NCBI RefSeq assembly: GCF_963678635.1
Contig: NC_087062.1
Location: 92,415,845 to 92,479,844 of the forward strand
Reading direction: 5' to 3'
DNA from: Symsagittifera roscoffensis
Taxonomy: Eukaryota; Xenacoelomorpha; Acoela; Convolutidae
DNA length: 64,000 bases
In this document: piece after piece, positions 50,973-63,419 of the stretch
How positions within the stretch are numbered: the stretch's first letter is position 1
Layout of the letters: every line of letters starts with the position of its first letter
Translations under genes and position numbers: made by a program
The notes under the pieces: model-generated
Told to the model about the DNA's origin: nothing
Database searches by the model: none
The model's input: only the letters and a program-made list of their open reading frames with translations

Positions 50973-51380
50973 TGAGTTAGGACCGAAGTGTAACTCATAG
51001 AGTAATTTCGGATAGGGTACACCGTCTGCTCGTCACGCTATCTTATTTTCGGCCGGATAGATTCGTGCAACTTCTTAGTCTAATACCGATCCTAATCTTA
51101 CTCTTATACTATCTAGTCTCAGGTTGTTTAACTAGTCTCTGCTAGGCTCAATAGATCTAGGGTATACTGGTTTATTGCGGCTGCTGAAGTGCTCGGGAGA
51201 GTCCAACTAATTTCTAAGTTAAATTCAAATCTCTCTGGTGCTGAAATTACAAGTAACTTCAGCACTTACAAATAAGTGGGTTGTTAGTTAGATGGATCAT
51301 GATTGGTTAATATTAAATACTTTACATTGGTAAAACATTTAATTTATCCAATCATAAAATGTAGTTTAGATCAGGTTCCA
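50973..51380 (-). repeat. 5' LTR of the large element
   Basis: 408 bp, in the 5' position for the minus-strand genes. It is identical by eye to the copy at 32464-32871, with the same TATAAG, AATAAA, CCAAT-type boxes and the near-palindrome, here at 51238-51265. Confidence 0.93.
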
Positions 51381-51589
51381 ACATATATAAGCTCACAAAA
51401 CGTGCTAAGCAATGATAAATATATTTTAACGCAGTTCACTTTCATTAAAAAAAATCCAGCATGAAAATGCTGAATTATTAAAATTTTTACAGTTTTTAAA
51501 TCGAGGAGTTGTAAGAAGAAAAAACTTTTTCTGTAGTTTCTCACATTTTTGATTCACTTCTGGTTTCAAAAGAGGGAGGATTTTTATTG

Positions 51590-53600
51590 AGTTTTTTTTA
51601 ATTTAACGAAAACTATTCTTAAAAATGTTGAAATGAATTATGTTTTCAACCAGCGTAATAGTTTTCGCGCATAAAACTTTTTTCGGTTTTGACTACTTTT
51701 CAATTGTCTCTACAGAAAATTAAGTTACGCAAAAGACAAAAAGTGTTTATTCACACTATATTTTCATACGGTCCGGTCTAGATAGATTATTCAAACAATT
51801 TGTTTAAAACCTAAGGCTTTCCATTATCGTCATAACCTTTTTCCTGGCTCCCAGATTTTTGCATGCTTAGCATAGCAATCTTTGAATAATATGTGAAAAA
51901 AGTTTCAATTCATTTATGCAATCCTCCATTTGTGAACTGTATGTTCAGTCCCAGTAATTTTCCTCAAACTCTCTCTTTTGGATTATCACTTTTTAAACTG
52001 CTCTGCCCGTATAAAAATTTTGATGTGACAAGTGTTCAATGGAGTGCAGTCTGTAAGGAGACAACCGCGTATTCATCCTCGAAAAAACCGTAGAAGTGGA
52101 CTCACACTACTCTTATTTCTTATCCATGCTATGGAAAATGAAAAGGGCCATTTTTTGATTTTAATGCGAATGAGAAATATTTTAAAAAGAGAAATCAGAA
52201 GCGTTTCGATGTTTAAACTGATATAAATCTAAAGAGAATAATTTTGAAATTGAATAGTTCAAAAACTTTTAAGGATGTTTTTTTGGACATATCAATGTCT
52301 ATTAAGCTTATTGAATAATCCATTTTCATACCATTTTAAACATTGATAAGCATCAAAATGATTTCTCATGCAAAATCATTTCTGATTATTTCGTAGTTCG
52401 ACAATTGTCCATTTCTGTCTTTTTTTGCACGGATCATTAACTGTTGATTTTTTGTGCAAACTTCATGCTATCCAAACGAGATAAGAAGCATTTTGTACAT
52501 AAAAAACTTCCTGTAAATTTATGTAACGTAAAAAATGTTGAGGAGAATTATTTTTTCGACCGGTGTTATAGTTTTTGTTTGAACGACGTGCGTGTGACTT
52601 TTTTTTTCGGTTTTTGACATTTTTGTATCTACGGAAATTTGGGCTAAAAGATTTGAACTTTTTTTTCAAATTGGGCAAAACTGTTTTTATCACACTGTAG
52701 TTTTATATGGTCCAGTCTAGATAGATTATTCAACTAATTTAGTTAAAACTTAAGCTTTCGATAATTTTGCAATCAGAAAAAATTTATCGAGAAAAGTTAC
52801 GACTCTCTTTTTGTCAAGGCGTTCAGTTAGAAAATTTATTCAAACAGAGGGTATATTTAATTCAAAGACTGGTTTTTCTGCTGAGGGTTTCGTCTGCTAC
52901 ACAAATCATCGTCAGGACAATTTTCTTGGCGCTTAGATTTTTGCCTGTTTAGCAGTCTTTTAGCGAACATATATGAAAACAGTTTTCAAATTTTCAATAC
53001 ATTCTTCAGTTCGCGAGTTTTATGACCAGCCCTACTACTTTTTAAAATCCTAAGCCCGTATAAAAAATATGGCGTGACTGGTGTTCAACGGTGCGACGCC
53101 TGAAAGGGAACAACCGCTTATTCATCCTCCAAAAAATGACTTGCACGTTGCACTACTTCTATTTCTTATCCGTGCTATCAAAAACAAAAATTTCAGTTTA
53201 AAAAAAATAACGACTCAAGATTTTTTACGAAACAGAAATCAGAAGCATTTCGATGTTAAAACTGATATAAATCCAAATGGATTAATTTCGAAATTGAATA
53301 GTTCAAAAAATTACGTTTCTTATGGACATATAATGTTTAAAGTTTATTGAATAATCCAATGCAAGAAAATTAAAAAGTTTCAAAGCATCAGAATGATTTC
53401 TTTTTTTAAAAAAAATTCTGATTCGGAATTATCTCCAAGTTTGAAACTTGTCAGTTTCTGTCTTCGGTTGCAAGGATAAACAACAGTTTGGTTTTCGTGC
53501 AAACATTATGCTATGCAACCGAGATAAGAAAATTTTTGTACGAAATAATCGATTGAAAGTTATTTATTTCATACATTTACTTCATTGACTCGATTGTGAT
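51590..53600. repeat. two tandem units of about 1 kb, diverged
   Basis: Unit 1 (about 51590-52515) and unit 2 (about 52516-53600) share, in order: ATGTTGA...ATAG, a TTTTTTTCGGTTTTTGAC-like stretch, GTCTAGATAGATTATTCAA, AACAACCGC.TATTCATCCTC, TTATTTCTTATCC.TGCTAT and GTGCAAAC.T.ATGCTATCC. Offsets vary from about 0.94 to 1.05 kb because of indels. No conserved frame. Unit 2 reappears at 63500-64000. Confidence 0.65.
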
Positions 53601-55500
53601 AAGTTATTATATTTGTGTCAACTTACTAACTAGTAGAAAGACGCGGCTATCCTCTTACTGTTACGCATTCGTTTTTAACAGAGGTTATTCCGTAATTGAG
53701 CTCATAATTCCCCCCGCCCTTCTGTTTTTTTTATAATTTTTTTTTGCGTTTTATGCATTTCGGACATTTGTAACTCATTATATCAGATTTTGTGGTTGAT
53801 TGCTTTCCGCAATTTTAACAACTTTTGTTACTTTTATTTGGTTTAATTCGTGCGGCAAAAAAGTCAAATTTTTTGATACAAAAAGTTTTGGATCATCCGT
53901 ACCATCTTCCCTCTAAGCGACCAGCCGTATAATGTCCCCTCTAGCCACGTAATAATGTTTAAAAAGTAATTCTGCATAAAGTATTCAATTCAAACAAACG
54001 CACAAAATCAATACTTTCACAATTTTATAAAAAATTGTCATTGAAAGCTGTTAATTAACTAAATTAAATTATGTTGAATTAAAGTATGTTAATTTTGCAT
54101 AACTCTAGGCTTTACTTAAAATTGTTTATTATCGGTTAAGGAGATATCGCAGCCGAGGATTTACATTCATCAACTCAAACTTCCATTGAATATATTCCTC
54201 ATTTTCGTTCTGCTTTTTAAACCAAAAGTTTCTGTTTTCGGGCAAGTTTGAAACGATTACATTAAAAATTCTGTATTTTTTTTGCCATCAAAAACATCAT
54301 TCTTGCTCCTAGAGATTTCTTTGTTTTTTTAGCTTATGCGTCTAATTTTGATGAAACTTTGCAGTCTCATGATTTCATGAAATTTTTGAATTTTAATGCT
54401 TTTCAATCAAATTTTGTGCCATCAATTTTTCAATTGCTTTCCAGCAAAACAGATAAAACTATCAAATCAATTTTTCGGTCTCTGCGACTGTTTTCCCCGA
54501 TCAATTTTTTATGCTCCGATTTTTTATTCTTGTGTTTCAAAAGTGAGTGTTTCAAAAAAAGGTGTTCTTGTGTTTCAAAATTACCTACACACAAAAACAA
54601 TATGTCGCGAAAAACATTTTCTTAAAGCCAATGATTCACCATTGTTTTGCGGTAAAATCAATGAGAAAGCAGTTTAAAAAACATTTTTGGCTTTTATGCG
54701 ACAGTTTTCGATCTGAGATTTATGCAACTGCTGTTTTATTCAAGAGTTATGCGGCTGCATTTTTATTTAATTTTTTTTGCGGTGCAGTTTTTAGATCTTG
54801 CCCAGTGAAGCCTCTCCAACTTGTACATCCCATCCAGTTTCAAAGTTTAAATTTAATTTAGAGATAACTATTGAGCTTCATTAGTAAAAGCACTTACGAA
54901 AAAATGCATCCATGCTTTGTTTATGCCAGTACACCAGTTATGTATAAATAACAAACAATGCACATGCTAATTCACTGTTTTCTACTTGAGGGGCTATGAT
55001 AGGAAAGACCCAATTTTTCAGTTTGAGAGCTATCTTATTCGAACTTGACCAACTTTACTGGACAAGCCCATCAATTTGACTATTTTTGTTCAACAACGCA
55101 TAGACATGCGCTTCTTTGATCCACATGTGAGAAGAACTATGATATCTCTATGATATTGCTATAATTGATGTATGATATGACTGAAATCGAAAGGTCTTTC
55201 TTATTCACTTCTCAGCTACAAACCATTACCTGGACAACAAAATTGTAAGAAATTTTAAAAAAATTCAAGATAAACAATGAAAATTGAGAAAGTGCATTTT
55301 AAAAAATTTTTTGAACAACTGAAACATCTCAACAATTCATTCTTTAGTTTGAAAACAGGTTGTATGAACCATGAATCTCAACCATGCATTCGGTGTTTTG
55401 ATTGTATTAACTTCTTAATACAATCAAAACAAACTTTTTCTCATTTTCCTCGTTTTTCCCTCCTTTTTTCCTCATTATCTTTCACCTGGATTTTCACCTC
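53601..55500. other. spacer DNA, nothing recognised
   Basis: AT-rich, with a C-rich patch at 53710. Short open frames near 54359-54861 and 55277-55522 have no motif and no splice context. Confidence 0.45.
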
Positions 55501-55539
55501 CTTATTTGCTTTGCTCGTATAGGTTTTTTGATATAACTG

Positions 55540-58500
55540 TTGTTCAAAAAAATGCGGTCTGTAAGAATTCAACGGCGTAATCAACTTTAACAAAAATAAG
55601 GAACTAAGTAACACTACTATTTTTGCTTATCCGTGCGATCGAATACGAATATGTTCAGAATTAGAAAATGTCTACAAATTGCAAAAATTGGCAAATCAGA
55701 AGTCAGAAGAAGTTAAACTTTTCAACTAATCCAAGCTTTTATTGAATTTTTTGATAAGGTACCTTTTTTATCAAATTAAATTAAATCAACCAACCTTAAC
55801 GTAACTTGAACCTAAGTCATTCATCAGAAAAAGTGCCTTTTACTGAAATTAGGGGAGGATATTATAAAACCTAAAAAAACATAATCGGGTGATTGTTACT
55901 AAGCCATTGGTTTTTTTTGCATGACAGTTATTGATATACAATGATTGATACATAAAACAAAATCCAAAAACCAGGCTTGATTGTCGACTATATAGCAACA
56001 AGCTTCAGTTTTTAGTTTCGGACTCAAACAAATTAGGTTTCGCGATAAAAATTAAGGCTAAGACATTAACATATTCACTTTCTATTGATAAATTAGTTTT
56101 CACACGACAACTTAAGCATAAAAAAAACGACTTTTTTATCAAAACCAAAAGTTTCAGTCTAGGCATTATTTACAAGGTCAAAGGTTTCAGTTGAACTAAT
56201 TAAAATTTCCGCTCAAAAATTCAATTTTCTGTCAACGGATTAGGGAAAAACAGCAAAAAAATTAACTAATAAAACCTCGTTCAGATACCATATCAGTTAC
56301 TATATTTTGGTTCTAAATGTTTCAGAATCGTTATTTTTATGAGAACTTTATATACAAAACGAATTTTTATGATATTAAATGGTTCATTTCTAGAAAATTA
56401 TAAAGACTAATATCAGTTTAAACATCGAGAGGCTTAAAATTTCTCGTTCGTAAATGTTTGATATAGAGTTAGTTCCTATATCATATAGAGTTAGTTTGAA
56501 ATTTGCAAATTCTATTTATGGTTTCGCGGATAAGCAACAAAAGTAGCGTTGGCTTATTCTGCAATAGTATGCTATCCAATCAGAATCGATATAAGAAACA
56601 ATTTTACGAAATAGTGTTTTAGAAATTATTTGTTTTGTACACGTACACGATTATGTCGATCAAAATTGATTAAATTAGTTTCTGTCTACCTACTGATGAA
56701 CCTACTTATGAAAATTATTCATCTACTTCCTACTACACTAAGGTTTTTACCATACAATATCTCGTAAATGGCCCCTTTTTTGTCCTAAACTATAGGCACA
56801 AATCTTCCTTTTTTTATTTTTGATTTTCTGTGCTGGGATGAATTGCGTCAACTTCAACAAATGAATTGATTGTAACACTTTTTCAAACAAAAAAAAACCT
56901 GTAAAAATTATTTTCAACTTATTTATATGGCTTGGAAAAGAGCCGTTTAACGCTGCACGGTTTTTGCTGCGAAACTATTACATAGAAAAATTTAAAAACA
57001 ATATTCTTGATTTTCGCGTACTTTGAATGGTTTTAAGACTTCTAGATCTTGGCTAGAAAAAAACATAGGTAAGACAACACCTTAGCCAACAGCTTTTTTT
57101 CGGGAAATTGTTTGTTCTATTTCCTGTGTCGGTGTATAATGATTACAACACTCTTTCGTTACTGTTATCAAAATGAAAATTGTTACATTTTGTTGAGTGG
57201 CCTCGGGGAAAGCATACGATGCATTTGATTCAACATGATTTAAAAAAAAAACATTTTTCAGGTGAAGGTGGTCTTCTTTTTTTGTTCAGATTTGGAAAAT
57301 AGGTTGAGTTGTGTAGAGTTTCATAATCAACATATGGATCGAACACACTTTTTTAACGAAGAAAAAAACTCATCCACTAAGTATGATGGTTGACATAAGA
57401 AACTGGCTGTAAATTGTTAACAGCTCATCCAATTGTCTCCAAGCTGCCCCCATACATTTTGTTCGACCGAGTACTAATTATCCTGAGTTTCGAAAAGTTT
57501 ATTTTTCTCCCTGATGATTGACTTTTGATTGAAATGCTCTTGATTGTTTTTTTACACTTAAAAATCAGTTTTTTTTTCAGCCACTTTACTTTTATCGGAC
57601 ACCGGTTATCCCAGTTTCTTATTGAGTTTTATCATAACCTTTGCAGCTGGTAATTTTTGTTGAGCATCATTCATGTTTCCCAAGACGCAGAAAATTGCAA
57701 CAAAATTTTTCATGATTTTGATGACCTCAAGTAGGCTCTAGGAATATTTGAAACAATGAAAAGTTTCAAGTTCGAAGATATAAAATGAGCATTCATGCGC
57801 TTTCTCGAAAAAAAGTTCGTATTTCACGATTTTTATTAAGAACACCAAATGCAAACTTTCTCATACAATAACATTGCAAATTGCTAAAAGGAACGAGAAA
57901 ATTTTTTCTGAATTGAGATATTGGCTCGCCAGACATTGCAAAAGTAAAATTGGTTCCTGATGGAGAAAGTAAGAAGAAAAAAAACACGTCGCAATTTTGC
58001 TGGCATTGTTATAAGAAAACCGCTGTAAGAAGTCTATGAGAAACAAATCTTTAGATTTCAATTCAATTGAAATTTTCATAATGTGACAAAATAATCAATG
58101 TATATTAAACTATAAAGCATAAATTTTGTGCTGAAGATATCCAAATAAAAAATTTTCAACCATCAAAATATTTTTGAAAAAAAACCGAAAATTTTTAAAC
58201 TGAAAAGAATAATGTATAGACATGGTAAGCTGTTCCCAAAATCTGAATTATAGAGATAAAGAATATGTATCGTTGTCTTCAGTTTATTTGATTTTTTAAC
58301 TCCGCGTTTTAAGAACCTTGGCAATCTGGATTTCCAAGCAACTGAAACATGACGAGCCATATGAAAATTTTTCGGTAAACAGAAAACAAGTCGCTAAAAC
58401 AATCTGTCAATACACTGGAATTTGATAAGTCAAGTTATGTCGTCATGTCGAATTTTTCTCGGGACCTAATAATCTGACCTAATTTCTTCTCGAGATTAAT

Positions 58501-59300
58501 TTTCCTGGAGAAACGTTCAATGAAAACTATTTTAAAATACGGGCAGAGGGCAACTTGTTGAATTCTGCGATAAATTTTGAAGCTGATTGATAAAATCCAT
58601 TTCCTTAAACATTTTTTTTTGAGTCTGATTACAAAATGTTATCGGTTTTCACGGCAAAACCATCATGATCTCTCCTTTCAAAGTCTTAATGAACAGTGAT
58701 CTGCCATTTTAGCCAATTACTTTAACAGAGTGGTTTTAACAGCACGAGTACTACGGTAGGCCTTTGCGTCTAAATACAAAACTCCATTGGCTTTAACGAC
58801 AACACATCAAGGTTTATTCCTTTCAAAAGTTTTAAGAAAAGTGATTTGTCAATTCAGTCAAACGCTTCGGAATTTTTTTTTTAAAAACACAAGTACCAAG
58901 ATTAGCCATTTGCTTGGCGTAATTGCTTTTTTCATTTTTCGAGTAGCTGGCTGCTTCAAGAAAATTACGCCTATTGATGGTTTTTAACAATTTTGCATAT
59001 GCTTTTTCCAATTCTATTAGGGCTAAAAGCTTTGTTTTGGCATTCATGAGGCTAATTGGAAAAATACGTTGTACCTATATGTTTTTTCAGATTTCTGGAG
59101 AAATTTGATTTTTATTTAGTGAAAAATGGTAAAAATGTTTGCGCCTTTGAATATTTTAGCTAAATTTTAGCAAAACTTGTCATTGAAAGTCTTGTTTAAC
59201 CGAGATGTGAGTCCGTCCAGTTGAGTCGAGTTTAGCAAAATCAATTTGATTATAGACAAGCGGGTTCTATCTTCTGTGAAGTCATTTTAGCCTACAGTAA
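55540..59300. repeat. large diverged tandem unit, copy A (~3.8 kb)
   Basis: Copy B is at 59860-62950. Matching landmarks in order: GATATACAATGA.TGATAC (55932/60199); GCTATCCAATCA...ATTGATA-type (56570/60790); TTTGTTTTGTACAC.TACAC (56628/60858); CCATCGAGTACT-type (57466/61231); GGAATTTGATAAGTC-type (58420/62237); GAGATGTGAGTCCGTCC-type (59203/62860). Offsets fall from about 4.3 to 3.7 kb. Noncoding on both strands as far as I can see. Confidence 0.6.
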
Positions 59301-59859
59301 CCAAGTTTTTAAATTAAAAAGCCTTTAGAAATTGTTGTGAATCTGTGGTAGCACTATTTAAAAAACTAATTCATGTCTTGGCTATACATTGACTACAAAG
59401 CTTGGGCAGACCCTCATGTATATATAACTCAGAGAAAGTTTTGTGGTCTATGTCATAAGGAGTATGTCCACATGTCTAGTGCAAAAACAAGAAAGCGAAA
59501 AGAAAAAAAAATTCTTTGAGTTCCGTAAATCATCCCGTATGCGCATCATTTGCCTTTGAATATTGAACATTGTTAAAATTATTGTAACTTAGCTCAATAA
59601 AATCACACGTAACCAACATTTTAAATCGATATTGGAAAATTTGACGCGTATAATCGAAGAACTAAAAACTGCTTGAGAGGGAACAATGATAGCATAAACA
59701 ATGAAAACAAGTATTTAAAAGTTGCTCAAACTCAAGGTTGATGTCCAAAATCTTTTAAAAACGTTGGGAAATATTCGTGCCTGATAAAAAATTATATGAA
59801 ACATGTAAAAATCAAATAAAACATTGTAAAAAAAACCCGTATTTATAAATATCATTACG

Positions 59860-62800
59860 AGGGTTTGAACAACGCATAAACCCATCTTAACATAACCTAA
59901 ATATACATTGTAAACTGAGAAATATTTGGAATTTTAGAATTTAAAAGTTAAGAGTTTAGAAATAAGAGTTTAGAGTAGGAAAAATTTACAAATCAGAAAC
60001 CAGGAGCATTCAAATATTTGAACTGCCTAAATTTCTGAAAGAAATGGGTAATAGGGTACACTTCTTTTGTCAACTTAAATTATTTCAACTCTTTTTTTTA
60101 CGTAATTTGAATCTAAAACAATCATCAAAAAATGTGCCTCCTAATGAAAATGTGATTGTTACCTTTTTCCAAAGTGTGTTTTGCTTAGCTCTTTTTGATA
60201 TACAATGAATGATACACAAAACAAAATACTGAAAACAAGCTTGAACGTCAACCAAACACCATTTTTTAGTTTCAGACTCAAAATTATAGGTCTCACGATG
60301 AAAGTTAAAGCTAACATAGCAACACAAATCCTTTATTTTGATAAACTAGATTTCATCTGATACCTTAAGCAACGGAAAATTGACCCCCCAACAGCTTTAG
60401 TTTCAGTTATATGGTCAAACGTTTCTGTTAAAATAAGCATAGCTTCCGGTCAAAAAATCAAAATTCTGTTAACTGATTCAGGAAAAACAGCAAACGTTTG
60501 CCTTATAATACCCATTTCAGATACCGTAAAGTTAGCCGTATTTGGTTGTAGAAATTTAGAATTGATTGGTTCAATATATCATAGTGACTGTTTTTATGTA
60601 GACAACGAAACCTTTTTAACTTATTGAATTGTACATTTCTATAAAAAACAAAGATTCATATCAGTTTACACATCGAGAGTCTTCTAAGTTCTCGTTCGTT
60701 AAAATTTGATAATAGGTTCATTCTTACTTCTCAACTTCCATCTTTGGTATTGCGGATAATTAACAGAGATTGTGTTGTTTTTTTTCTACAATACTATGTT
60801 ATCCAATCAAAATTGATAAAAGGAACCATTTGTACAAAATATTCTCTTGGAAAGTATTTGTTTTGTACACTTACACTATTATCTCGATTAAGAGTGGTTG
60901 AAATAGTTTATGTCTTCTAACTGATGACAAATATGAGCTTTTGAATTTATAGTTAAATGGCTGCAGGAATATCTTTAAACATATTTTGAAGGCAAAACTT
61001 CATAATGTTTCAACATGATTTCTTATTGAAGAGTTTCATACTCAACATATTCTCAACACAAGCACAACATATGTACTTGATGCACATGCATACTCAACAC
61101 ATGCATCAAATACATCTTCTTTATCAAAAAATATTTATCTAAGTAGTATCCTGATTGAAAAAAAAGTTGGGTGTAGAAAATTAGCAGCTTATTCAATTGT
61201 GCCCAAATCGCTCCTATACTTTTTCATTCCATCGAGTACTGGCTATCCTGGTTTGCGATAGGTTTCTCTTTCTCCTTGATGTGTGATTAAAAAACGGTTT
61301 ATATTTCGTATACATTTTCAATTCTAGTTTTTATGAGGAACCTTACTTCTACCGGATACAAATTTTTCTTAATGTTTTCTAAGATAAACTTTGCAGCTGG
61401 TATGAGAGAGGACAATTTTTCTTTCGCTTCTTTGGTTTAACTATGAAACTTTTTAAATTACTTTTTCATGAGTTTGAGGTTTTGAACTCTGCACTAGCAA
61501 TAACCGCAACAACATACTTCAGTTTTGCACTATCGCTTAAAACAAAGACAAAAACAGTTTTTGAACTGTTAATTGTTTCTTGAGCTTTGTAGCGACGAAA
61601 AATTGATATAAAGGTAATGAAAACTTATTCTGACTAGAAATTCGCAATTATTTTTGCAGTGTTGACAGCAAATCACTATATTTCGTTTCAATTAAAATTT
61701 TTGTGTTTGACAAAAAATCAGATCAAAAAACTCAAAAAAGATTGAATTGTAGATTTCTCATAAAATAATTTTTAAAAATCAAAAAATAAAAAAATAAACA
61801 AAATTTTAAACTGAAAATATTGAGTTGTTGACTTAGGAAGCCTACCCGATCATCTAAATTGGAAAGATTTTTTTAGAAAGAATTTATTTTCTTGTTTTCA
61901 GTTTATTTAAGTTCCTTTACTCCACTTTCAGAACACCTTGTCAATAGGGTTGCGCTAGAAACTGAAGAACGACCAGCCATGTGAAAAAATTCAGAAAGAA
62001 TATAGACTGAAAGTGTTATTGATTTAGCCCTCAAAAATCTACTACGAGAAATGAACATCTATGTCTGTCGAATTAAAAATAAACCATTGGTTGAACGTCT
62101 TCGTCATTTTGGGGATCTTAAAACAATACATCAAGTAGTTGATAAACTTGGTACAGATTCACTCTCACTTATTTTAATCATCAATTGAAATTATTTGCAC
62201 AAACTTCCGACAAGTAAAACAATCTTTCAGTACACCGGAATTTGATGAGGCGAGTTATGTTGTCAGCACATGAATTTATTTTCGAATCTATTAACCCAAA
62301 ATCTTCGTTTTCTTTCTCTAATTCATTTCTGAAGAAAAAACTGAATTGAAAATAGTTTTAAAATGCGGGCAGAAAGGAGCTTTGCTGAGTTTTGCAATAA
62401 GTTTTAAAACTGGTTGATAAAAAAATCAATTATTAAAATTAATGTTTTTGAAATTGAAAACAAAATTTTAAAGAAAAGTTATGTCAATTCTGTCAAGCGC
62501 TTCAGAAAAAACTAATTTTACAGCAAAAAAACCAAGGATAGCCATTGGCTAGGAATTTTTGCTTTTTTCATTTTTCTAATAGCTGTTTGTTTCTGTTTTT
62601 CAGGAAAACACGCCTGTTGATGGTTTCTAACAACTTTGCATAACTCTTTTTCAATTCCATATGGGATATGACTTTAGTTTCGGTTTTCTTAAGACTAATT
62701 GGTTAAAATTTTTATACTTTGACGATTTTCTCAAATTTCAGGAGAAGTTTATTTTTTTGTTTAAGAAAATCTGATTGGAAATTTCCCCCTTCAATCACTT

Positions 62801-62950
62801 AAATGATTGCTTTAGCTAAATTTAAGCAAAAATCATCAGTGAAAATTTTGTATAACCGAGATGTGAGGCCATCCGGTCTGATCGAGCTTTTCAATTTCAC
62901 TTTATTCACAACCAAAGTCTACAGAAATTCTCAAAAAACTCTCAAAAAGT
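59860..62950. repeat. large diverged tandem unit, copy B
   Basis: Direct-orientation partner of 55540-59300 with the landmarks listed there. Similarity is patchy, and indels are frequent. No protein frame is conserved between the copies, so this looks like an old segmental tandem duplication or the body of an unrecognised noncoding repeat. Confidence 0.6.
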
Positions 62951-63419
62951 CCATAGAAAATCATGGGACTCTGTGCTAGAACTATTTGGAGCAATATTTG
63001 GATTGTTTTCTAAATTGTTGAAGAACATCCTCATGCGATCTGCAAGACATTCATCAACCTAGCAAAATATTTTCAACCTAGCATATATCTATTTGAGAAT
63101 TTTTTTCAAATCTGAAGAAAAATTGTTGATAAGACGGTTACATCAAGTTTTCACAGCCAAACTTAGTTTTTTGTTCACGTGCGGTTTCTAAGTTATTTGA
63201 TATTTTACTCGGTAAAACTACTAGACTTTATAGGTCGCTCATGGCAAACGTATTCACTTGTACCAATCTGGTGTTAAAGGTTTAAACATGTTCAAAATCC
63301 CCATGCCGTTTTTCTTAGTGTGCATTTTTTTTCCTGTTGAAGGTTTAAAGTTTGATCGATTAGGACTCCAAGATATTTGGAAAATAAAACTTCTTTTGAT
63401 TTTTACCTGTTCTACTGAT

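Larger units (their letters stand above)
32464..51380 (-). mobile_element. 18.9-kb env-bearing Ty3/Gypsy-like retroelement with accessory genes
   Basis: Two 408-bp LTRs (32464-32871 and 50973-51380) look identical base for base and bound a minus-strand set of frames. In order these are: a leader with a 77-codon frame, a basic 155-aa frame, a 2740-aa gag-pol, three small frames, a 377-codon frame, an 872-aa envelope-type glycoprotein, a 531-aa frame and a 108-codon frame. The pol order (protease, RT, RNase H, integrase) and the GPY/F-like integrase end place it in Ty3/Gypsy. Most such elements are 5-12 kb, so this one is exceptionally large. Open frames and identical LTRs indicate a very recent insertion. 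The outer flanks (TAAAA and ACATA) show no target duplication. Confidence 0.9.

Noticed and set aside
53081-53350. A frame that is kept with the same end in the repeat at 63443-63745
   Set aside because: Within the roughly 60 aligned codons nearly every difference between the two copies changes the amino acid and I noticed no silent ones. That is the opposite of protein conservation. It follows from recent duplication of noncoding DNA.
54359-54861. Three overlapping plus-strand frames of about 90-100 codons
   Set aside because: Phe/Cys/Lys-rich translations of AT-rich DNA in competing registers; no motifs, splice context or repeat conservation.
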